From assembly GCF_001894745.1 (NCBI RefSeq), contig NZ_BBYF01000014.1, positions 62,001 through 126,000 of the forward strand: 64,000 nt of DNA, read 5' to 3'. This document shows positions 8,296 to 16,321 of this stretch, in pieces. The position numbers were made by a program, and so were the translations under genes. The notes beneath the pieces were generated by a model. The model was given only the letters and a program-made list of their open reading frames with translations. It was not told the DNA's origin and did not search any database. How positions within the stretch are numbered: the first letter of the stretch is position 1; every line of letters begins with the position of its first letter. Origin of the DNA: Paenibacillus sp. NAIST15-1. Lineage in GTDB: Bacteria; Bacillota; Bacilli; Paenibacillales; Paenibacillaceae.

Positions 8296-8381
8296 ACATG
8301 TTGTGGACATCTTCAAACCTTGAGGCCGTGTTATCACTGACTCCGTAGGACATATTTATTAATAGAGGAGGATAGGATTCT

Positions 8382-8855
8382 ATGCCATTCATTGAGCTTA
8401 AAACTTGGCCAACCATGTCAACAGAAGAAAAAAAGGAATTTATTTATACCGTAACCGAACTTACAACAACATTATTACAGATTGTCCCTGATAAAATTCA
8501 AGTATTAATCACTGAACTTGAGAAAGAAAACTGGGGAAAAGCCGGGGCAGTAGCAAGCGATGCTGCCTTTGCTGAGCAGAGCAGGGTGGTCAATTGGGAC
8601 ACAAAAGAGTCTTATCATACGCTGGATAGTAACATAGATGGAATGGCTATTATCACGATTGATATTTGGAATACATTTGATCAAGATACAAAAGATAAGT
8701 GGGTAAACCAACTTACACAAGTCACATCTACATTGACTCATGCACCTATCGATAAAGTACTTATCGTCATTCGTGAAATGATTCCAGGAAACTGGGGACA
8801 AAGTGGTGTAACGGGAGCAGATAAAGACTTTCTTTCCAAAAGTCGAACATGTTAA
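8382..8855 (+). CDS. Tautomerase-family protein, two fused domains
   Basis: 157 residues made of two halves that align with each other: residues 1-~65 and ~86-150. Each half carries a beta strand, a helix and the closing motif NWG(K/Q)(A/S)G. The first half keeps the catalytic Pro directly after Met (MPFIELKTW), as in 4-oxalocrotonate tautomerases; the second half starts MAIITIDIW and has no Pro. A fused pair with one amino-terminal proline matches pseudo-dimeric tautomerase members. It probably isomerises enol/keto ring-cleavage products, but the substrate is unknown. AGAGGAGG precedes the start. It is first of a three-gene run with the LLM oxidoreductase and SDR. Confidence 0.85.
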   Translation: MPFIELKTWPTMSTEEKKEFIYTVTELTTTLLQIVPDKIQVLITELEKENWGKAGAVASDAAFAEQSRVVNWDTKESYHTLDSNIDGMAIITIDIWNTFDQDTKDKWVNQLTQVTSTLTHAPIDKVLIVIREMIPGNWGQSGVTGADKDFLSKSRTC

Positions 8856-8901
8856 AAACGATGCATCCCATATCCATTTTGCAAGTAGAAAGGAGCACTT
8901 C

Positions 8902-9864
8902 ATGAATCTATTTTCCAATCACCATAGCTATAATCGGATGTATAAAGAAGGGGAGTTGACATTAGGCTTCCACATTCCATTAGAAAATTATCAGTTCGGG
9001 ACACCGACAATGGAAAAGCAAGTGGAGTTATCGCAATTAGCCGAGCATTATGGTTTTACCAGTCTATGGCTTCGAGATGTATTATTAGAAGATCCTTCGT
9101 TTGGTGATCCAGCAGTAGGTCAAATCTATGATATGCTCATTTATTTAACCTATTTGGCAAGCCAGACGAAAGAAATCGCCTTAGGAACATCGGCGATTGT
9201 CCTTTCTTTACGTCATCCCTTACGAGTAGCTAAGGAAATCGCAACGATCGACCGATTATTTCCAGAGCGCTTGATTATGGGCGTTTCATCTGGAGATCGG
9301 AGAGCTGATTTTCACGGTTTAAACGTGAATCATGATAATCGGGGAGATCGATTCGTTGAAGCATTTCATTATCTAAATAAAGTGTTATACGAAGAATATC
9401 CCTCTATTCGATCTTCATTAGGGGTCATTCAGGGGAGTAATTTAGTTCCGAAACCGACAAAGCGAATTCCAACGATGATTACAGGGTTCGCGCAGCAATC
9501 GATGGACAGGTTTGCGAAAAATGGCGACGGATGGATGTATTATCCACGAAGCCCGCATCTTCAAGCGGAGGCTATCCGACAGTGGAGAGAACTTGTGGAA
9601 CAGTACCATCCTGGAGTCTTCAAACCATTTACGCAGCCCATGCATTTGGATTTGTCAGAGAATCCTAATGAAATGCCTACCCCAATTCGTCTGGGGTTCC
9701 GTGTAGGGCGGAATCGATTAGTGGAACTACTGAACATCTATAAAGAAATTGGCGTAAATCATCTTTTCTTTGCATTATTCGACAGTAGAAGACCGGCTGA
9801 AGAAGTCATTCATGAGCTAGGCAAAGAGATTCTGCCTCATTTCCCAGCAATCAAGCAAAAATAA
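8902..9864 (+). CDS. Luciferase-like (LLM class) flavin-dependent oxidoreductase
   Basis: 320 residues of the bacterial-luciferase TIM-barrel family. Signs are LWLRDVLLEDPSFGDP near residue 55, IALGTSAIVLSLRHPLRVAKE near 95, the FMN phosphate region RLIMGVSSGDRRADF near 130, and TMITGFAQQSMDRFAKNGDGW near 190. Members use reduced FMN and oxygen, or F420, to oxidise small organics. It follows the tautomerase by 46 bases with GAAAGGAG as ribosome site, so it is likely co-transcribed. Together with the flavin reductases nearby it could oxygenate the same xenobiotic-type substrate; that link is inference. Confidence 0.9.
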   Translation: MNLFSNHHSYNRMYKEGELTLGFHIPLENYQFGTPTMEKQVELSQLAEHYGFTSLWLRDVLLEDPSFGDPAVGQIYDMLIYLTYLASQTKEIALGTSAIVLSLRHPLRVAKEIATIDRLFPERLIMGVSSGDRRADFHGLNVNHDNRGDRFVEAFHYLNKVLYEEYPSIRSSLGVIQGSNLVPKPTKRIPTMITGFAQQSMDRFAKNGDGWMYYPRSPHLQAEAIRQWRELVEQYHPGVFKPFTQPMHLDLSENPNEMPTPIRLGFRVGRNRLVELLNIYKEIGVNHLFFALFDSRRPAEEVIHELGKEILPHFPAIKQK

Positions 9865-9948
9865 GAAAATACAGGGGAGTGGAGTTGTTGGAGTTCATAT
9901 CCGTTTCCACTCTTTCTTTAACAACATTCAACGTTGGAGGGATTCCAT

Positions 9949-10743
9949 ATGTTTCTGAATTTGAGAGGGAAGACTGCGCTAGTTACAGGATCTACAGCAG
10001 GTATTGGTAAGGCAATTGCTACGTCATTAGCAATTGAAGGCGTTACTGTCATTATTAATGGACGCCGTGAGGATAAGGTTAAACAAACAATCAAAGAAAT
10101 ACAAGAACAGGCCCCTGATGCTGTCTTACAGTCATTAGTTTCTGATTTAGGCTCAGACGAAGGATGCCAAAAAGCTATAGAGGAATACCCAGAGGTTGAT
10201 ATTCTTATTAACAACCTTGGGATTTTTGAGCCAAAAGAGTATTTTGATATCCCTGATGGAGACTGGTTTAAGATGTTTGAGGTCAACATTATGAGTGGTG
10301 TTCGGCTTACTCGATGGTACTTAAATCAAATGATTCAAAAGAAGGAAGGAAGAGTTATATTTGTTGCTAGTGAAGCAGCCATTATGCCATCTCTAGAAAT
10401 GGCTCATTATAGCGCGACGAAGACGATGCAGCTCTCGCTTTCACGTATTTTATCTGAGCTGACGAAAGGAACAAATGTAACTGTCAACACGATTATGCCA
10501 GGTTCCACTCTGACGGAAGGCGTGGAAACGATGTTAAACAGCCTTTATCCCAATGAGAAATTGACCATGGAAGAAGCTGAATTGCGGTTTATGAAGGAAA
10601 ATCGGCCAACCTCTATCATTCAGCGGCTTATTCGACCAGAAGAAATCGCACATTTTGTAACGTTCCTAAGTAGTCCTCTTTCTTCAGCCATTAATGGTTC
10701 TGCGTTGAGAATCGATGGGGGATTAGTACGAAGTGTATTTTAG
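9949..10743 (+). CDS. Short-chain dehydrogenase/reductase
   Basis: 264 residues, classical SDR. The cofactor motif TGSTAGIG is near residue 13, with NGRR after the second strand, which suggests NADPH. NNLG is near 85, catalytic Ser in FVASEAA near 138, YSATK near 150, and a C-terminal GSALRIDGGLVRSVF. Start 9949 (MFLNLRGK) has GGAGG eight bases upstream; a TTG at 9934 overlaps that site and is rejected. It is the last gene of the tautomerase/LLM/SDR group and is followed by a strong terminator. Substrate unknown. Confidence 0.92.
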   Translation: MFLNLRGKTALVTGSTAGIGKAIATSLAIEGVTVIINGRREDKVKQTIKEIQEQAPDAVLQSLVSDLGSDEGCQKAIEEYPEVDILINNLGIFEPKEYFDIPDGDWFKMFEVNIMSGVRLTRWYLNQMIQKKEGRVIFVASEAAIMPSLEMAHYSATKTMQLSLSRILSELTKGTNVTVNTIMPGSTLTEGVETMLNSLYPNEKLTMEEAELRFMKENRPTSIIQRLIRPEEIAHFVTFLSSPLSSAINGSALRIDGGLVRSVF

Positions 10744-10799
10744 TATTAGTGCAATGCGGGTACTTCGCACGAAGAACATAGCTTAGACTCTTAACGAGT

Positions 10800-10842
10800 A
10801 ACCCTAAGATTCATGCCGTCACGGCATACGAGTCTTGGGGTT
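10800..10842. terminator. Strong hairpin terminator between SDR and convergent pseudogene
   Basis: AACCCTAAGATTCATGCCGT pairs with ACGGCATACGAGTCTTGGGGTT with few mismatches and a very short loop, followed by TGTTT. It serves the SDR operon and, read the other way, the minus-strand gene ending at 10852. Confidence 0.8.
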
Positions 10843-10851
10843 GTTTATCGA

Positions 10852-11126
10852 TTACGTCATTTCTTTGTTTCGGAACCACATTGCGATCACATCTGTAATA
10901 ATCAATACAGTGACTATGATCAACGGTTGTCCAAACTTAGTGCCACGAAAGTAGATGACCATTTTTCATACTGGATGGCAGTATCGAGCTCTAGCGAATG
11001 ATTAAGTCGGAAATAGTCAAGCATTCCATAACTGTAGTAAAAAATAATCGTCAAAATGGAATATACAATAAATAATGTTCTAGACAAGGATGTATGTGAA
11101 CGAAGCGCAGCGGATACATTCAACAT
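10852..11126 (-). pseudogene. Small two-helix membrane protein gene with a frameshift
   Basis: The minus-strand ATG at 11126 follows GAGGAGGAG at ideal spacing and opens MLNVSAALRSHTSLSR, then a membrane helix (LFIVYSILTIIFYYSYGM). That frame stops at 10920, but the next frame continues directly into FGQPLIIVTVLIITDVIAMW, a second clean membrane helix, then RNKEMT and stop at 10852, just before the terminator. The joint is near KWSSTFVA / ALSLDN (about 10930-10945). A single-base indel explains both halves of a ~91-residue protein. It may be a real mutation or a sequencing error. No family recognised. Confidence 0.65.
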
Positions 11127-11201
11127 TGTCTCCTCCTCAATCTATTTCTCTGTTATAAATTCAGTTATTTATTGCCATGGAAAATGATATCACTCATCCA
11201 G

Positions 11202-11236
11202 TAATTAGTAAATACACCATAATGATTTACGTAATT
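11202..11236. promoter_or_regulatory. Inverted repeat upstream of the frameshifted membrane gene
   Basis: TAATTAGTAAAT and ATTTACGTAATT are near-perfect inverted repeats with an 11-base spacer, ~80 bases upstream of the minus-strand start. This is a possible operator. The remainder of 11,127-11,420 shows nothing I can name. Confidence 0.35.
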
Positions 11237-11420
11237 AAAATAATGTATCCATTTTGGATTGGGTCATTTTCCTTAATTTCTTGAACCCGGTGTCCTTCAT
11301 CAGTCATGGTTCCCCTTACTCATTTCACATGTGAGGCATGATGATCGGTTGGCTATGAAGAATTATCATTAGATCTTAAGTCATTATTTTATCTGCCTTA
11401 ACAAGGTTAATACCGTGAGC

Positions 11421-11478
11421 GTTCCTGATTAAGAGATAAAATTAGGAACTTGACGATTTCCTTAAGCCCCTTTACTAT
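11421..11478 (+). promoter_or_regulatory. Distal promoter of the loaP/PKS operon with abutting inverted repeat
   Basis: TTGACG (11450-11455), 17 bases, TACTAT (11473-11478). Immediately upstream is GTTCCTGATT (11421-11430) facing AATTAGGAAC (11440-11449), which ends exactly where the -35 begins. The arrangement suggests a regulator touching the promoter. The first recognised gene is ~590 bases downstream. Confidence 0.5.
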
Positions 11479-11539
11479 GAAAACGAGACACCCTTTTCTT
11501 GGCAAATAAGTGTGAAAATCCAAAACTCGAGTTGCTTGA

Positions 11540-11553
11540 AGTAAACGTTTTCA
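11540..11553 (+). promoter_or_regulatory. cre-like catabolite-response site
   Basis: AGTAAACGTTTTCA matches the 14-base consensus TGWAARCGYTWNCW at 13 positions; only the first base differs. It lies downstream of the distal promoter and 29 bases upstream of the proximal -35. CcpA bound here could block read-through from the first promoter or modulate the second. Confidence 0.6.
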
Positions 11554-11581
11554 ATTGCGCACTTCAGTCATCTCCTATATA

Positions 11582-11610
11582 TTTACACAAGATCATTAAG
11601 AGGGTATAAT
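11582..11610 (+). promoter_or_regulatory. Proximal promoter of the loaP/PKS operon
   Basis: TTTACA (11582-11587), exactly 17 bases, TATAAT (11605-11610). This is the best sigma-A promoter in the gap and predicts a start near 11617, leaving a leader of about 458 bases before loaP. Confidence 0.72.
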
Positions 11611-12074
11611 GTCTAAATATAACCATAGATAACAAAGAAAGGTCGCTTTATGTGTCGAATTTGTCGTCGAAGCGTTTGATGAAACGACAGGGTTTGGCAA
11701 AAATGAGACGATGAAAAGGGAAAAAGACACGTATTAAGCGTACACAAGATTTACTACAATCACTCTGTAAAGATTAATCGTTGTTTAGGCACGTTAATTT
11801 TTCTTAGTGTACATAGTTCTCGTAGGCAATAGTCTATTTTTTTAAAGAAGATAGATTAGTGGCGAAGCTATGCCTTTAGAGTAAAATTGATGGATTAATA
11901 AAATATTGCAGACATGGATGAGGAGCGACTTATGAATTCCTGATCCTTTTTTTGTTCTACGATAACGATACATAAGCGCAGTAAACAGGTTTACATAGAA
12001 AATAGTTCACGGGTTAATCATTGAATTTCAAATCCGGACAGAATCTGAATTATGCCGTCAAAAGGAGAAATAGT
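11611..12074 (+). other. Long 5' leader of loaP with a candidate attenuator
   Basis: No coding sequence of note. ATTAATCGT (11773-11781) pairs with ACGTTAAT (11791-11798) with one bulge and is followed by five T (to 11802), a weak intrinsic-terminator shape. AGTCTAT/ATAGATT at about 11831-11857 is another hairpin, and CGTTT-GATG-AAACG lies near 11672-11685. Such a structured leader is where a LoaP recognition hairpin could sit. Which one, if any, cannot be told by eye. Confidence 0.4.
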
Positions 12075-12704
12075 ATGGGATGGTATGCGCTTTTTGTGGA
12101 AACGGGCAGTGAAGACATTGTTCAGAAATGCTTGAAGTCACAATTCGGCCAAGCAGATTTGTATTCATGTGTTCCGAAACGGCTAGTTCCTGAAAAAAGA
12201 GATGGGGAATTTTACAGTGTCGTCAAAACATTATTTCCTGGCTATCTATTGATTCATACGAAGATGACTCCGACCATGTATTATGAGCTAAAAAAAATAC
12301 CGAAGTACTATCGATTGCTTCGCAATTCAACGTTTATGCTAGACAAAGTTAATCGAAGGGCACAGAAGTCAATGGAACCATTTTTAGAAGTGGGACATCC
12401 AGACAATAATTGCGACGATTTTTTCAACGAAATAGATGAGGGCGAAATCAGACAGATCCTGCAGCTCATCAATCATGAAAATATTATCGAGTATTCGAAC
12501 GTTATTGTAGAAGACTCCAAGGTATGTGTTCAATCTGGGCCGTTATATGGCTTAGAAGGGATGATCAAAAAAATTGACAAGAGAAAAAGAAGAGCACAAA
12601 TTACGATTAGTTTTTCGGGTGGTGAGCGCTTGATTGATGTAGGAATTGAAATCTTGATGCCGGATAGACATGACATGGGAGAGGTTAATGAAAATTTGGG
12701 TTAA
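12075..12704 (+). CDS. loaP: LoaP-type NusG paralogue, processive antiterminator
   Basis: 209 residues. The NusG N-terminal domain starts at once (MGWYALFVETGSED), with the diagnostic LFPGYLLIHT near residue 55. A KOW domain lies at about 140-185 (VCVQSGPLYGLEGMIKKIDK). LoaP proteins bind RNA polymerase and an RNA hairpin in the leader and make transcription ignore downstream terminators; in Bacillus velezensis they serve the difficidin and macrolactin operons. Being first gene of this operon fits that role exactly. Start 12075 has AAAGGAG eight bases upstream; the frame to 12021 has none. At least two intrinsic-terminator shapes occur later in the operon. Confidence 0.9.
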   Translation: MGWYALFVETGSEDIVQKCLKSQFGQADLYSCVPKRLVPEKRDGEFYSVVKTLFPGYLLIHTKMTPTMYYELKKIPKYYRLLRNSTFMLDKVNRRAQKSMEPFLEVGHPDNNCDDFFNEIDEGEIRQILQLINHENIIEYSNVIVEDSKVCVQSGPLYGLEGMIKKIDKRKRRAQITISFSGGERLIDVGIEILMPDRHDMGEVNENLG

Positions 12705-12749
12705 CGAAAGGCGATAGACTCCATCACTAAAAAGAAGAGGGGTAATATT

Positions 12750-13898
12750 TTGTTTATCGAAAATCTTGAACTTACGAAGCAACAAAAAGAGAAGCAAGAG
12801 GAATTTAAAGCTTTTGTTGATTCTGAAGTCGTACCCGTAGCAGCGCATATTGATCAAGAGGAATGTGTGCCCAATTCCGTGCTTCAGAAGATAATGGAGA
12901 AAGGGTACTGGGGAGCACCGATCCCTGCTGCATACGATGGGGCTAACATGGACTACATTACTTACGGGTTATGGAATGAAGAGATTGGTCGCGGTTGTGC
13001 AAATTTACGGAATATCATTGGTGTTCAAGGGATGGTCACTTCCTCTATTCTACGGTGGGGCTCCCAAGAGCAGAAGCAGTACTGGCTGCCACGGATGAGT
13101 TCAGGCGAGCTCATGGCTGCATTTGCGATTACAGAGTCCCAAATCGGAAGTGATATCAAAAACCTTCAAACGAAAGCTCAACGAGTGGGAGAAGAGTACG
13201 TTATAACAGGACAAAAAAACTGGATCACCTTCGCACAAAGAGCGGATGTCTTTTTGGTATTTGCACAATGTGAGGGACAAGCCGTAGCCTTATTAGTTGA
13301 ACGAAATACACCGGGCCTAACCATCCTTCCGATAACTGGCATGTTAGGATTCAAAGGATCCATGTTAGCTGAATTGCGTTTTGAAGAATGCAGAGTGCCG
13401 ACCGATAACTTGGTTGGTAATGTCGGCTTCGGGCTATCACTTGTTGCTAATAACGGCTTAACTCATGGACGGTATAGCACAGCTTGGGGAGCCGTTGGCT
13501 TAGCTCAAGCTTGTTTGAATGCGAGCTTAGACTATGTAATGGACAGAAAACAATTTGAACACTATTTGAAAGAGCATCAATTGATTCAACAAATGATTGC
13601 TGATATGGTGACCAATACGATCGCTGCAAGGCATCTTTGCTTCAGAGCAGGCCAGTTATGGGACAAGAATGAGGTAACCGCTACCTTTGCTACTTCGTTG
13701 GCCAAATATTTTTCTTCTGTCCATGCCTTTAAGGCGGCGAAGGATGCGGTTCAAATACACGGAGCGAACGGTTGCAGCCGTAACTACCCTGTTGAGCGAT
13801 ATATGAGGGATGCCAAGATTATGGAGGTTGTAGAAGGAAGCACCCAGATTCAGCAGGTCTTAATTGCACAGGATGCATTTCATCTATTAAAAAACTGA
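12750..13898 (+). CDS. Acyl-CoA dehydrogenase-like (acyl-ACP oxidase of extender-unit type)
   Basis: 382 residues. Acyl-CoA dehydrogenase fold with FAITESQIGSD around residue 130, WITFAQRADVFLVFA in the middle domain, and C-terminal MEVVEGSTQIQQVL, whose Glu is in the usual catalytic-base place. In antibiotic clusters such proteins (FkbI, ZmaG) work on ACP-bound glyceryl or seryl units to form methoxy-, hydroxy- or aminomalonyl-ACP. A partner ACP and a 3-hydroxyacyl dehydrogenase lie in the same operon at 29,381 and 29,897, but no FkbH-type loader was found. The likely start is TTG at 12750 with AGAGGGG seven bases before. The exact step is inferred from gene company. Confidence 0.88.
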   Translation: MFIENLELTKQQKEKQEEFKAFVDSEVVPVAAHIDQEECVPNSVLQKIMEKGYWGAPIPAAYDGANMDYITYGLWNEEIGRGCANLRNIIGVQGMVTSSILRWGSQEQKQYWLPRMSSGELMAAFAITESQIGSDIKNLQTKAQRVGEEYVITGQKNWITFAQRADVFLVFAQCEGQAVALLVERNTPGLTILPITGMLGFKGSMLAELRFEECRVPTDNLVGNVGFGLSLVANNGLTHGRYSTAWGAVGLAQACLNASLDYVMDRKQFEHYLKEHQLIQQMIADMVTNTIAARHLCFRAGQLWDKNEVTATFATSLAKYFSSVHAFKAAKDAVQIHGANGCSRNYPVERYMRDAKIMEVVEGSTQIQQVLIAQDAFHLLKN

Positions 13899-13941
13899 TT
13901 TGAAAAATCAATCAGAATAGAAGAAAGGAATGGGTATTACG

Positions 13942-15153
13942 ATGAATAATAGTCATTGCATTCTACTTGATAAACCAATCTCCATTAACCACGCCGAGGA
14001 GTTAGAAAGACGGATATTTTTCGTCTCTGCCAACATCCAGCAATTTCAACTGATTAAAGGTGAGAGTACGATTGATGGCATTGAGGTCAGCCTCTTGCCA
14101 GGAACCGACCCAGTTGAAATTAAAAATAAACTTATCTCTGTGATCGAAAACGAAATTTTGCTTCAAATGGTGATACCACCACGAGTTGTTTGGGAATCCA
14201 ATAAAAGCGGGACGAACTTTCAGGATGATGTATTTGATAAATTGCTTGAAAACCAAATGGTTTATGAGATGGGTGAAGGCCAGGTATGCTTTGGAGATAA
14301 GCTGATCCTCTTAATGGACTCCTTAGATCGATTGATTAAAGAGATGACGATATCTCAATTTGGAGCAACCGAATACCGCTATCCAACATTAATTTCGGCA
14401 AAAGCCTTAGAGAAATGCGGATATTTCAATTCGTTCCCACATTTCTTAATGTTTGTTACGAGGCTTCATAATGATATTGATAATTATCAAGATTTCCTCG
14501 ATGAGTACAAATCTCACGACAAACTCGATTCCTATTTACTTCCCTACTGTCAAAATGTCGACTACTGCTTGCCTCCAACCATGTGTTACCACACCTTTCA
14601 TCAATTCCAAAATACGCAGCATGCTGAAACCCAAAATCGTGTCGTTACAGCTATCGGAAAATCGTTCCGTTATGAATCTAGGTATCATCGCACCTTAGAA
14701 AGACTATGGGACTTTTCGATACGTGAAATTGTGTTTATGGGATCCAGAGATTTCGTGTTGGATAGCCGACAAAAATTTATGGAAGCATCGTTTTCTCTGT
14801 TTCAAAGATTAGGATTGGAAGGACACTGCGAGATCGCTAGTGATCCATTCTTCTGCAGCCATGATACGGCGGCGAAAATATTTAATCAAAGAATGCAAGA
14901 ACTCAAATACGAGCTCCGATTAAAGGTTGCAAGCGATCGAACCATTGCAGCAGCCTCTTTTAATTTTCACGATCACTTCTTTGGTGAGCAATTTAACATT
15001 AAACGTGGTGAAGAAGATTGGGTTTCAACTGGATGTGTTGGTTTCGGTATAGAAAGATTAGCATATGCGTTTATTTGCCAACACGGTTTGGATGAGAAAC
15101 ATTGGGCAAAGATTCTATCGAATGCATGTCCAGAAGCTCTTCTCGCTGAATAA
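13942..15153 (+). CDS. Amino acid:[carrier protein] ligase (SerRS-like, class II aaRS homologue)
   Basis: About 403 residues. The C-terminal two thirds is a class II aminoacyl-tRNA synthetase core: motif 2 GKSFRYESRYHRTLERLWDF and motif 3 GCVGFGIERLAYAF. The zinc-site triad of carrier-protein ligases seems present: Cys in PPTMCYHTF, Glu in RYESRY, Cys in STGCVGF. No tRNA-binding coiled-coil arm is present, only a ~130-residue N-terminal domain of unknown role. Characterised relatives (B. japonicum Bll0957 class) adenylate Gly or Ala and transfer it to a phosphopantetheinyl carrier, not to tRNA. Candidate acceptors here are the discrete ACP (29,381) or the PCP of the A-less module. Start 13942 is preferred because AAAGGA abuts the ATG at 13930. 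Confidence 0.85.
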   Translation: MNNSHCILLDKPISINHAEELERRIFFVSANIQQFQLIKGESTIDGIEVSLLPGTDPVEIKNKLISVIENEILLQMVIPPRVVWESNKSGTNFQDDVFDKLLENQMVYEMGEGQVCFGDKLILLMDSLDRLIKEMTISQFGATEYRYPTLISAKALEKCGYFNSFPHFLMFVTRLHNDIDNYQDFLDEYKSHDKLDSYLLPYCQNVDYCLPPTMCYHTFHQFQNTQHAETQNRVVTAIGKSFRYESRYHRTLERLWDFSIREIVFMGSRDFVLDSRQKFMEASFSLFQRLGLEGHCEIASDPFFCSHDTAAKIFNQRMQELKYELRLKVASDRTIAAASFNFHDHFFGEQFNIKRGEEDWVSTGCVGFGIERLAYAFICQHGLDEKHWAKILSNACPEALLAE

Positions 15154-15242
15154 ATTGCGCCACGATGAACCTTCGACTGCTTGCCTGTGATGAAGCAACC
15201 TATCAAAGCTGTTTTTAAAATTTTATAATTATGGAGGATTGG

Positions 15243-16301
15243 ATGGAGCAACAGCGTCTATTTCAAATCTTAGAACTCGATGGCACATTACGAATTGGTA
15301 ATATGGTAATCAACGAGAAATTGGCCATAGAGATGTACAAGCTTCTTGTATTAAATCGGGTATTTGATCGGAAGCTGGTGAACATGCAGCGAAAGGGCCA
15401 AATCGGTACTTATGCTGCGTTCGAAGGGCAGGAGGCAAGTCAAGTTGGAAGCGCTATGGCTCTGATGGAGCAGGATTGGATGTTTCCTACCTATCGAGAT
15501 CATGCAGCGATGCTGACCTTCGGATATGAGATGGTAAAAATCATTTGGTATTGGATGGGTAGAATTGAGGGGTGTGTCCCACCCGATAACCGAAATATCC
15601 TTCCTCCTTATGTCCCGATTGCGACACAGATTCCCCAGGCAGCGGGGGCTGCCTGGGCTAGTAAATATAAGAATGAACGTGCTTGCTCTCTTGTTTACTT
15701 TGGCGATGGAGCAACCTCAGAAGGGGATTTTCATGAAGGATTGAATATGGCCTCTGTCTTCAAAGCGCCAGTAGTGTTTTTCTGCCAAAACAATGGCTAT
15801 GCAATTAGTGTTCCGTTCTCCCGTCAAACTGCCAGTGAAACCATAGCGCAAAAAGCAATCGCTTATCAAATGGAGAATGTTCGGGTTGACGGTAATGATG
15901 TATTTGCTGTGTATGTTGCGACCAAAAACGCCTTGGAAGCTGCAAGAAGCGGTAAGGGGCCTACTCTAATAGAAGCGGTAACGTATCGATATGGTCCTCA
16001 CACGACTGCTGATGACCCAAGCCGCTATCGAAGCACTGAGGAAAGTGAGTCATGGAAATCACGAGATCCAATACTGCGTTTAGAAGTATATTTGCGCAGA
16101 CAGGGTGTACTGGATCAAGATGTACAAGAAAAAGTTGCTACAGAAGCGGAACGATTAGTGAATGATGGCATTCAATATGCACTCACAATTCCAAAATCGG
16201 ATCCAGCAATCATGTTTAATCACGTGCTTTCCAATAAACCGTGGAATATTCAAGAGCAGGAGAGCAGTTTCAATCGCTTTATGCAAGAGCATCATCAATA
16301 G
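15243..16301 (+). CDS. 2-oxoacid dehydrogenase E1 alpha subunit
   Basis: 352 residues, PdhA/BkdA family. The thiamine-diphosphate motif is intact: FGDGATSEGDFHEGLN ending in FFCQNNGYAIS, about residues 155-195. YRDHAAMLTFGYEM and the phosphorylation-loop-like RYGPHTTADDPSRYR are also typical. It would decarboxylate a 2-oxo acid and pass the acyl group to lipoyl-E2. Start 15243 has GGAGG six bases upstream. The beta subunit follows after 20 bases and E2 after that, but no E3 gene is present. Its place inside a PKS operon suggests a dedicated acyl starter or two-carbon donor; substrate unknown (pyruvate and branched-chain oxoacids are both possible). Confidence 0.92.
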   Translation: MEQQRLFQILELDGTLRIGNMVINEKLAIEMYKLLVLNRVFDRKLVNMQRKGQIGTYAAFEGQEASQVGSAMALMEQDWMFPTYRDHAAMLTFGYEMVKIIWYWMGRIEGCVPPDNRNILPPYVPIATQIPQAAGAAWASKYKNERACSLVYFGDGATSEGDFHEGLNMASVFKAPVVFFCQNNGYAISVPFSRQTASETIAQKAIAYQMENVRVDGNDVFAVYVATKNALEAARSGKGPTLIEAVTYRYGPHTTADDPSRYRSTEESESWKSRDPILRLEVYLRRQGVLDQDVQEKVATEAERLVNDGIQYALTIPKSDPAIMFNHVLSNKPWNIQEQESSFNRFMQEHHQ

Positions 16302-16321
16302 ATTTCACGGAGGGACTGGAT

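Noticed and set aside
10813-11001. 62-codon plus-strand frame
   Set aside because: Antisense to the frameshifted membrane gene and starts inside the terminator stem.
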